From assembly GCA_011051075.1 (NCBI GenBank), contig DREN01000117.1:1-12312 (forward strand): a stretch of 12,312 nucleotides of DNA. The letters are read 5' to 3'. This stretch comes from Deltaproteobacteria bacterium (GTDB lineage: Bacteria; Desulfobacterota; DSM-4660; Desulfatiglandales; Desulfatiglandaceae). Both the position numbers and the translations under genes were made by a program. Below the pieces are notes generated by a model. That model worked only from the letters and a program-made list of their open reading frames with translations, was not told where the DNA came from and did no database searches. Below are positions 1-5,551 of this stretch, piece after piece. Positions within the stretch are counted from its first letter, which is position 1. Each line of letters opens with the position of its first letter.

Positions 1-292
1 CATGTATGGGTCCCTGCCTGCTCCGAAGCTGTAATCCAACTAAGGGGGCGTTCCATGTCGTGATGGAATATTTTGTTGCGTCCTTTGGAAAAGAGGCCCC
101 CACGGACAAAGGGCAACCGCACAGGTCGAATCATTTTGCCTGTCCTGATACACCTATAAAGCAAAACCATTTCCTCTTTGTTCCTCACATACAGCATAGA
201 AGCTTCAAACCAAGACTCTAACCCGGGTAACCGGAATTGAGAAATTTCTGGAGGAGATGGGCCGCAAAATAAGCGCCCTGTTACCATCCCCG
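1..292. other. Left-edge region without a supported gene
   Basis: No convincing coding region was found on either strand. The only plus-strand reading frame (6-221) matches no family I know and has no good ribosome-binding site. A perfect 6-bp hairpin, TTCCAT (51-56) and ATGGAA (63-68) with a 6-nt loop, is followed by an AT-rich stretch, but it lacks a strong GC stem and T-run and so is a poor terminator. Short palindromes lie at 221-228 (ACCCGGGT) and 240-249 (AGAAATTTCT). A minus-strand ATG at 3-1 has an AGGGA motif 7 nt before it, so the next leftward gene could begin exactly at the window edge. No clear terminator for the operon ending at 293 is visible. Confidence 0.5.
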
Positions 293-925
293 TCACATAC
301 GGTTTTTCAAGAGCGCGTAGATATCTGCGATGACCCCCCTGGAAATCTCACCCAGGGCCAGGCTCATTGCCTGGGCCAGGGCCCTCGGATTCTTATGGGG
401 GCACACCTTCTTTGCCCTGTAGCTTTTCTGAAAGAGGACCAGTTTGCTCACGTCCGGCTCGTTGGCTGCCATGAGGGTAACGGTGATGGACAGAAGGGCG
501 TACCAGTTCCGGGCCTCATCCAACTCAAGAAACTCATCCACCGAGCCCTCCAGCAGGTAGGAAAAGGGCAGTTCCGTGTTCTGGGGGAGTACTGCCCTGA
601 AAAGGCCCGATTCCCGCAGGTCCCGGCCCAGAAAATAGGTGACCAGATCCCCGGGGTTTGATCTCCACTTATGGTAGAAGTACTCGTCCCTCCTGAACGA
701 TCTATCCTCTCCAAAGATGATCCGGGTCGAGTTGTACGCCGGGGCCACGGTGAAGCGCTGGACCTTCAGGACCACAGGAAGGGGCCTCAGGCCCGTGATT
801 TCAGGCGGCGGGTAGTTTAGGGTATAGTGTTGAACCCTGTTTCTGGGATGTTCAAGGTCCAGGCATGCCCCTGCAGTAAGCAGGAGGCCCAGGCAACAAA
901 TAAATGCTCTCATGTTCCGCTCCAT
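293..925 (-). CDS. ABC-type transport auxiliary lipoprotein (PqiC/LetC-like)
   Basis: This is a predicted periplasm-facing lipoprotein of 210 aa, the last gene of the MlaE-MlaF-MCE transporter operon. The N-terminus has positively charged residues, a hydrophobic stretch and a lipobox-like AGAC ending at Cys21, so cleavage and lipidation at C21 are expected. The body fits the ABC_trans_aux type: an early HYTL segment, a conserved-looking PVVLKVQRFTVAP strand, and a long alternating strand region. In related systems such lipoproteins sit on the outer membrane and work with an MCE protein to pass lipids between membranes. An upstream in-frame ATG at 1018 would add 31 basic residues before the signal sequence and overlap the MCE gene. 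I chose 925 because an ideal Shine-Dalgarno precedes it and the signal peptide then starts correctly. The gap to the MCE gene is 19 bp. Family assignment rests on lipobox, length and position more than on a strong motif. Confidence 0.75.
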   Translation of the reverse strand: MERNMRAFICCLGLLLTAGACLDLEHPRNRVQHYTLNYPPPEITGLRPLPVVLKVQRFTVAPAYNSTRIIFGEDRSFRRDEYFYHKWRSNPGDLVTYFLGRDLRESGLFRAVLPQNTELPFSYLLEGSVDEFLELDEARNWYALLSITVTLMAANEPDVSKLVLFQKSYRAKKVCPHKNPRALAQAMSLALGEISRGVIADIYALLKNRM

Positions 926-933
926 GGGCGAGT

Positions 934-942
934 CTCCTCCCC
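934..942 (-). promoter_or_regulatory. Strong ribosome-binding site for the lipoprotein gene
   Basis: On the minus strand this reads GGGGAGGAG and ends 8 nt before the ATG at 925. It lies just before the stop of the MCE gene at 945-947 in genome order, and it decides the start at 925 over the upstream ATG at 1018. Confidence 0.75.
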
Positions 943-944
943 GT

Positions 945-2030
945 TTACCTTCTCTCCTCTTCCGACTCCACGCCGCGGGGAGTCGGCGGTTCTCCAAGAA
1001 TGAGCTGTGTTGGATCATCGGAGAGAAGCTCCAGAAACCGGTTCAGGTTATCCGTGGCCTTCTCCAGATTCTGGGCGCTCACCGCAAGCTGGCGTTTAAA
1101 CTGAGACAACGAGTTGTCAGTGTGGTCTATGAACACCACGCCCGTTTGAAACAGCAGGTCGGCGTTTTTTATGGCCTGTCTGAGGTCTTGGACCGCCACT
1201 CTGATCTCTCCCTCGCTCTCGGCCACAACACCTTTCACACCCTCAAGAATCCCATCCACCCGCCCAAGACTGTTTCCGGCCCTGCTCATCAACCTGTTCA
1301 GGGATCGGGACGCCTCCTCTATTGAGGCAAGTATACGGTCCCATCTTCCGCTGTCCAGGATCCGGCCGGCACCCTCAATGGTGGACTGGAGTTTTGCAGA
1401 GACCCCCTTCATATCCGCGTCCACGATCATCCGATCGAAGTTGTCAAGCGACTCCCTGACCCTTGCCGAGACCGCCTTCATCTCAATATCCGCGATCATG
1501 CGGTTTATATTATCAAGGGTCAGCTTCAACTTATCGGAAATACCCTTGAGATCGATGGTGGTGATATGTCTCAGGGTATCATCAAGCCCCTTCAACAGCT
1601 CTGTCATCTCCGATGGCTTAGAGGCCACAATGGGGTATTCCGAAGGAAAGGTGATCAGGGGTGACTGGTCAGGTTCACCCTCCTTTTTCCGGTCAAGCTC
1701 CACGAACATGCTTCCGGTGATCCCCACGTTCTTCAACCGGGCAACGATGCTCTGATCAAGGCTTTGGTCCGATTCGATCTTCAAAAGCACCTGTATCAGT
1801 TTCGAATCAGGGGCCACCTTAATGCTTTCCACCCGGCCTATGGCGACACCCCTGTACTTCACCGGGGAATCCTTACTGAGTCCCTGAACAGACTCATCAA
1901 AATAGACCGCGTAAAAATTACCCTTTTCCAGATAACGGGACATGCCTAACCAGATGACCACCAGCAGGGAAATACCTATCCCACCGGCAACGAAAAGTCC
2001 CACCGCAAATTTGGTCTTCTGGCTCGCCAT
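945..2030 (-). CDS. mlaD: MlaD-like MCE domain protein
   Basis: This is the substrate-binding, membrane-anchored component of an Mla-type lipid ABC transporter, 361 aa. Residues about 7-30 form one transmembrane anchor. The MCE/MlaD domain follows at about 37-115 and includes the SPVKYRGVAIGRVESI segment and the GITGSMFVEL strand typical of the fold. The rest is mainly helical and periplasmic, longer than E. coli MlaD (about 180 aa), and resembles the long-tailed MCE proteins whose helices may form a tube. Within this tail are three tandem 23-residue repeats at 161-183, 184-206 and 207-229. The tail ends with DDPTQLILGEPP, a form often seen near the C-terminus of this family. The ATG overlaps the stop of the ATPase gene by one base (TAATG), indicating translational coupling. 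The symbol is by homology only; the protein is not an orthologue of the short MlaD. Confidence 0.88.
   Translation of the reverse strand: MASQKTKFAVGLFVAGGIGISLLVVIWLGMSRYLEKGNFYAVYFDESVQGLSKDSPVKYRGVAIGRVESIKVAPDSKLIQVLLKIESDQSLDQSIVARLKNVGITGSMFVELDRKKEGEPDQSPLITFPSEYPIVASKPSEMTELLKGLDDTLRHITTIDLKGISDKLKLTLDNINRMIADIEMKAVSARVRESLDNFDRMIVDADMKGVSAKLQSTIEGAGRILDSGRWDRILASIEEASRSLNRLMSRAGNSLGRVDGILEGVKGVVAESEGEIRVAVQDLRQAIKNADLLFQTGVVFIDHTDNSLSQFKRQLAVSAQNLEKATDNLNRFLELLSDDPTQLILGEPPTPRGVESEEERR
1344..1550 (-). repeat. Three tandem 23-residue (69-bp) coding repeats in the MCE protein
   Basis: Residues 161-183, 184-206 and 207-229 of the MCE protein align without gaps. Each unit begins LKGIS, MKAVS or MKGVS; the first two share a DN-N/F-N/D-RMI core, and the third reads EGAGRIL there. 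The repeat is heptad-like and helical, so it likely extends the periplasmic coiled tail. The DNA has diverged, so this is an old protein repeat and not a recent tandem duplication. Confidence 0.75.
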
Positions 2031-2818
2031 TATGGGAAAATCCCCGGATCAACGCCCATCATACCCGCCTGGGGATTGAAGAACCGTTTGACAAACTCGT
2101 TCTGGCTGTGATCCCGCAGATATACAGGATTACCCTCGGCAATAATCCCCCTTGCAAGCCTATCAAGCATAATGACCCTGTGGGCCACCGAGAATATGCT
2201 CTGAAGCTCGTGTGTAACAATCACCATGGTGGTTCCCAGGCTCCTGTTAAGCCTCAGAATAAGCTCATCCAGCTCGGCAGAGGTCACCGGGTCAAGCCCG
2301 GCCGAGGGCTCGTCAAAAAAGAGTATCTTGGGATTGAGGGCCATGGCCCTCGCCAGCCCGGCCCTCTTCTTCATCCCTCCGCTCAACTCCGAGGGGAGAT
2401 GGTCCTCATAACCTTCAAGGTTAACCAGGCCTAACTTCATCCTGACCAGGAGGTCTACGGCCTCTTCGGGCAGAGAGGTATACTCCCTTATGGGCAGGGC
2501 AACGTTTTCGGCCACGGTCATGGAGCCCAACAGGGCAGCGCTTTGGTAGAGGACCCCGATCTTCCTGAACACCGTCTGCATGGTGGTTTCATCGTTTGCC
2601 AGGACCTGTTGCCCATCTATGGTTATCCTGCCCGAACAGGGTTCTATGAGTCCGATGATGGTTTTGAGGAGGGTGCTCTTGCCGCAGCCGCTTCCCCCAA
2701 GGATAACAAAGATCTCTCCTTCATAGACCCTGAACGATACATGATCAAGGATGATCTTCTCACCGTATCCCGCACTCAGGTCCTTTACCCGGATCATGAC
2801 GGTACGCTCCATGGCCAT
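2030..2818 (-). CDS. mlaF: MlaF-like lipid transporter ATP-binding subunit
   Basis: This cytoplasmic ATPase, 262 aa from the chosen start, powers the MlaE permease. All ABC motifs are intact: Walker A GGSGCGKST (41-49), Q-loop Gln92 in LYQSAALLGSMTVAENVALP, signature LSGGMKKRAGLARA (145-158), Walker B ILFFDE with the D-loop SAGLDP, and the switch His203 in VTHE. The Q-loop context (SAALLGSMTV) and the GGMKKRAGLAR signature are characteristic of the MlaF/MKL branch. An in-frame ATG at 2863 would extend the protein 15 residues back into the permease gene. I prefer 2818 because GGGGA lies 7 nt upstream and the gap to the permease stop is then 4 bp; a second ATG at 2812 is also possible. The gene is coupled to the MCE gene downstream. 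Confidence 0.92.
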   Translation of the reverse strand: MAMERTVMIRVKDLSAGYGEKIILDHVSFRVYEGEIFVILGGSGCGKSTLLKTIIGLIEPCSGRITIDGQQVLANDETTMQTVFRKIGVLYQSAALLGSMTVAENVALPIREYTSLPEEAVDLLVRMKLGLVNLEGYEDHLPSELSGGMKKRAGLARAMALNPKILFFDEPSAGLDPVTSAELDELILRLNRSLGTTMVIVTHELQSIFSVAHRVIMLDRLARGIIAEGNPVYLRDHSQNEFVKRFFNPQAGMMGVDPGIFP

Positions 2819-2822
2819 TATC

Positions 2823-3968
2823 CTATCCCCAGTAGCGAAGTATAACCGAAAACAGAGAATCACACAGTATTATCAAAAAGATGCTGCTCACCACCGCCGA
2901 TGTGGTGGCCTGGCCCACGGACGCAGCACCACCCCGGACCTGGAAGCCCCTGAAGCACCCTATCCAGGTTATGAGCACTCCGAAGACCCCGCCTTTGAAG
3001 ATCCCCCAGAACACATCGAAGAGCTCCAGGGTCTTCATGGTCTGGTCCATATAGGCCCCGGCTGTGAGGTCCAGCATGAAGATCCCCACTATCAGCCCCC
3101 CCAAAACGGCAAACAGGTCGGAAAAAAGGGTCAGGATCGGTACCATAACCGCGGCTGCCACCAGCTTGGGAATCACCAGAAACATTACAGGGTTAAACCC
3201 CATGGTAAACAGGGCGTCAACCTCCTCGGAGATCTTCATGGTCCCGATCTCCGCGGCAAAGGCCGAGCCTGACCTGCCCGCCACTATGATCGCCGTCATA
3301 ATGGGACCCAGTTCGCGGGTCATGGCAAGGCTCACCAGGGAAGCCACGTATATGTTCGCCCCGAACTGCTCCAGTTGAACCGAAGACATGAACGCCATGA
3401 TAAGGCCCATGAGAAAACTGATCAGGGCCACTATGGGAAGGCCGTCCACTCCCACCCGCTGCATATACCCGACGGTGTCGTCTGATCGCAGAGATCGGGG
3501 GTGCCTACAGATATGAATCAGGGAAAGGCAGATAGACCCGATGAACGATACGGCATATCTCAGGTCCGAGACATGCCGTAAGGTGGCATCTCCCAGACGG
3601 ATAAACATGCCTGGAGAGGGCTTTTTCTCAACGACCTTTCTTATGTTCAGCGAATCGAAATGGAGTATGGAAAGGAGATCCCTTATCCTCTCGCTGGCGT
3701 TGACTATGAAGAAACTATCCCTGCCCCCGGGTACCAACTCTCTGAGTTGCGCCAGAAGTAACGCGCCAAAGTCATCAAAATAATTGACGTGTTTCAGATC
3801 CACGGTGAGAGAAGAGAGAGAGCGGCCCCTGAGCAGGAGGCCAAGGTCATTGATCATTTTCCCTGCATTGTCCGCCACCATATCTCCACGGATACAAACC
3901 CTGACGCCGCCTTCAGGGTTTTCTGAAATCTCGTATGGAGAAAAACCTGATGTCTCGGGAGGGGTCAT
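2823..3968 (-). CDS. mlaE: MlaE-like lipid ABC permease with N-terminal STAS domain
   Basis: This 381-aa inner-membrane protein has an N-terminal cytoplasmic STAS domain (about 20-115, with VDLKHVNYFDDFGALLL near the usual STAS switch site) followed by an MlaE/YrbE permease domain (about 135-381). The permease contains the family hallmark LAMTRELGPIMTAII and AGRSGSAFAAEIGTM (about 214-244) and several hydrophobic helices. In E. coli the STAS function is a separate protein, MlaB; here it is fused to the permease, a known variant in other proteobacteria. It should form the channel of the transporter with the MlaF-like and MCE subunits encoded just downstream. The start lies 12 bp after the stop of the sensor gene; its Shine-Dalgarno is weak, which suggests translational coupling. 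Confidence 0.92.
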   Translation of the reverse strand: MTPPETSGFSPYEISENPEGGVRVCIRGDMVADNAGKMINDLGLLLRGRSLSSLTVDLKHVNYFDDFGALLLAQLRELVPGGRDSFFIVNASERIRDLLSILHFDSLNIRKVVEKKPSPGMFIRLGDATLRHVSDLRYAVSFIGSICLSLIHICRHPRSLRSDDTVGYMQRVGVDGLPIVALISFLMGLIMAFMSSVQLEQFGANIYVASLVSLAMTRELGPIMTAIIVAGRSGSAFAAEIGTMKISEEVDALFTMGFNPVMFLVIPKLVAAAVMVPILTLFSDLFAVLGGLIVGIFMLDLTAGAYMDQTMKTLELFDVFWGIFKGGVFGVLITWIGCFRGFQVRGGAASVGQATTSAVVSSIFLIILCDSLFSVILRYWG

Positions 3969-3980
3969 AAAAGGGGTCTC

Positions 3981-5306
3981 TCATCCCTGCTCTTTTTCAC
4001 TCTCTTCAAAACGAAACCGCCTCAGATCCTCTTCATCGACCTTGAATTTCCGTTTAAGCAGGTCCATATTCATCTGAAAGATAAGCCAGCCCAAGAAACG
4101 ATCCTCTTTGTACAGTTTGAAGGCAAGTTCGATGCTCCGGAATCCCATGGGATGCTCCTTGTGGGTACGGTAAAGGCTCAGCACCTGGTAAATGGGGCCG
4201 TCCCTCCCCTCAAGGCTTATGCCGGCATAACTGGTGCCCACCAGACCCTTTGGGTCAAGCTTCGGGTCGATGGAATAGGAGTCGAACACCATCTTATCCC
4301 TGTTCAGCAGCAATACTCCGGTGCAGGGGAATTCGAGGTCCTTCTGAACATCAAAGAAAGATTTGAGAACCTGGGTTGTTCGGCCCCTGTCCCCTGCCTC
4401 AAAGGGTTCGAGCACCACAGACCTGAGGAGACGGGAGCTGACTGCCAGATTGTCCCTCAACTTCTGTTTCCTGATGTCAGTTATCCTGTACCCTTTTGAA
4501 AAATATGGGTACCCGAAAAAGATCCCCCCAGCCAGCACCACTACGAGAAAAAGAGTGGGGAGTAACCAGCGTCTGACCCGCCTGTATCTCCTCTCCAGTG
4601 CCACCGTGGAGGTCACATCCCTGGCCAGGGAAAGGATCCCCTGGAAGTTGTGCTGCCCGTCATAAAGGACCTTTGTGCTGGTTGAAACATAACGGATCCC
4701 CTCTTCAGGGTGTCTGATCTTGAGCACCTTTTCCCTTATGGCATTCCCGGATACCGCCTCATTAAGAAAGGCCCTGTAATCATGGGGATCTTCGTAAATC
4801 TCTTCGGCCGATCTGTAACGCATCTCGCTCTCTTCCCTGCCGTAGAGATTTTCCGCTGCACTGTTCCATGAGAGGATCTTGCCACCCTTGTCGGTAAGAA
4901 AGACCGCGTCGGGGATCTGGTCGCAGACCTCCTTTAACCCGAAAAGGATCTGGCTTGTCTCATCAAGGCGCCTGGCCAGGAACCTTGCGAATTCCTCCAT
5001 AACTTCTGGAAACTGGGTGATAAAGGAAGAGATCTCCTCCTTGGGTATTCTGACTGCCTTTACATCGGTCACAGCCTTTACAGTGGCGGTCCGTTTTTCG
5101 CCCAACAGAAAAGACATCTCCCCAAATATGGAGCCCTGATCAGAAATCTCGGCTATACTTCTCCTTCCCTTGAGTATGCCTATCTTCCCGGAGACCAGGA
5201 AATATAGGTCCTGGGTGTCATCCCCTTCAAGAAAGATGGTCTCTCCGGCCTTGAAAGTGACGGCATACCTTTCCAGTCTTGGATTGTTTATTATCCGGGA
5301 TAGCAT
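3981..5306 (-). CDS. Membrane sensor: cyclic-nucleotide-binding domain, PAS domain, TM helix, C-terminal extracytoplasmic domain
   Basis: This 441-aa protein begins with a cyclic-nucleotide-binding domain (about 10-125). Its phosphate-binding cassette is present as FGEMSFLLGEKRTATV, with Glu63 and Arg72-Thr73 in the positions that usually contact ligand, so binding of a cyclic nucleotide is plausible. A PAS domain follows (about 130-235, with DAVFLTDKGGKILSWNSAAE). A basic linker leads to one transmembrane helix (about 247-269), and the last 170 residues probably lie outside the membrane as a Cache-like sensor domain; that last label is inference. There is no DNA-binding, kinase, cyclase, EAL or GGDEF output. 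It is the first gene of the lipid transporter operon, 12 bp before the permease. The frame is open up to an ATG at 5498, but the residues before 5306 show no domain and would overlap the divergent promoter. The Shine-Dalgarno at 5306 is weak, so the start is uncertain (5423 is another option). Confidence 0.8.
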   Translation of the reverse strand: MLSRIINNPRLERYAVTFKAGETIFLEGDDTQDLYFLVSGKIGILKGRRSIAEISDQGSIFGEMSFLLGEKRTATVKAVTDVKAVRIPKEEISSFITQFPEVMEEFARFLARRLDETSQILFGLKEVCDQIPDAVFLTDKGGKILSWNSAAENLYGREESEMRYRSAEEIYEDPHDYRAFLNEAVSGNAIREKVLKIRHPEEGIRYVSTSTKVLYDGQHNFQGILSLARDVTSTVALERRYRRVRRWLLPTLFLVVVLAGGIFFGYPYFSKGYRITDIRKQKLRDNLAVSSRLLRSVVLEPFEAGDRGRTTQVLKSFFDVQKDLEFPCTGVLLLNRDKMVFDSYSIDPKLDPKGLVGTSYAGISLEGRDGPIYQVLSLYRTHKEHPMGFRSIELAFKLYKEDRFLGWLIFQMNMDLLKRKFKVDEEDLRRFRFEESEKEQG

Positions 5307-5352
5307 GGGAAAGCCCCGCAGCCTGGTAGAAACAGCCGTTTTGCCTGTGACA

Positions 5353-5381
5353 AACCTAACAGGAGGCGGGCCTTTAGTCAA
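5353..5381 (-). promoter_or_regulatory. Possible promoter for the sensor-lipid transporter operon
   Basis: On the minus strand a TTGACT -35 (5381-5376) and a poor TAGGTT -10 (5358-5353) are separated by 17 nt. The expected transcript start near 5346 would give a leader of about 40 nt before the ATG at 5306. The -10 matches consensus at only three positions, so this is a weak call. Confidence 0.22.
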
Positions 5382-5404
5382 TATTTTCAAGTGGAACTGT
5401 TCCA

Positions 5405-5423
5405 ATGGCCCATGGGAGGCCAT
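5405..5423. promoter_or_regulatory. Perfect 6-bp inverted repeat, possible operator
   Basis: ATGGCC (5405-5410) and GGCCAT (5418-5423) are separated by 7 nt. The centre lies about 54 bp upstream of the predicted start of transcription of the oxidoreductase gene, a usual activator position, and inside the divergent region between two transcription units. No regulator can be named, and a 6-bp repeat can arise by chance. Confidence 0.3.
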
Positions 5424-5432
5424 CCAAAACTC

Positions 5433-5461
5433 TTGACAAGCAGTCACTTTTTCGGTAATAT
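5433..5461 (+). promoter_or_regulatory. Sigma70-type promoter for the oxidoreductase-MoaD pair
   Basis: A perfect TTGACA -35 (5433-5438) is followed after exactly 17 nt by TAATAT (5456-5461), which matches the -10 consensus at four of six positions, including the key first two and last bases. Transcription would start near 5468 and leave a leader of about 85 nt before the ATG at 5552. Confidence 0.55.
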
Positions 5462-5551
5462 CCTCAACTTTGCTGACGCATGAGCCGTCTGCCGGCAAGG
5501 GATACGGGCAGACCTATCAGACCAACCTATAGTTACCAAGAGCATAAAGGC

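Noticed and set aside
119..144. GGTCGAATC resembling a tRNA T-loop, with an ACAGG/CCTGT stem
   Set aside because: No acceptor, D-arm or anticodon stems could be built around it, and the loop is too long for a T-arm.
60..160. GGACGCAAC and AGGCAAA motifs on the minus strand recalling a c-di-GMP-I riboswitch
   Set aside because: The GNRA tetraloop, its receptor and the conserved P1 helix could not be identified.
6..221. Plus-strand 71-codon open frame at the left edge
   Set aside because: No ribosome-binding site, no recognisable motif and composition unlike the neighbouring genes.
257..661. Plus-strand 134-codon open frame
   Set aside because: It lies opposite the lipoprotein gene, which has a lipobox, a good start and operon context; this is an antisense shadow.
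5307..5498. N-terminal extension of the sensor gene to ATG 5498
   Set aside because: The extension shows no domain, would overlap the plus-strand promoter and 5480 ATG, and the cyclic-nucleotide-binding domain begins naturally just after 5306.
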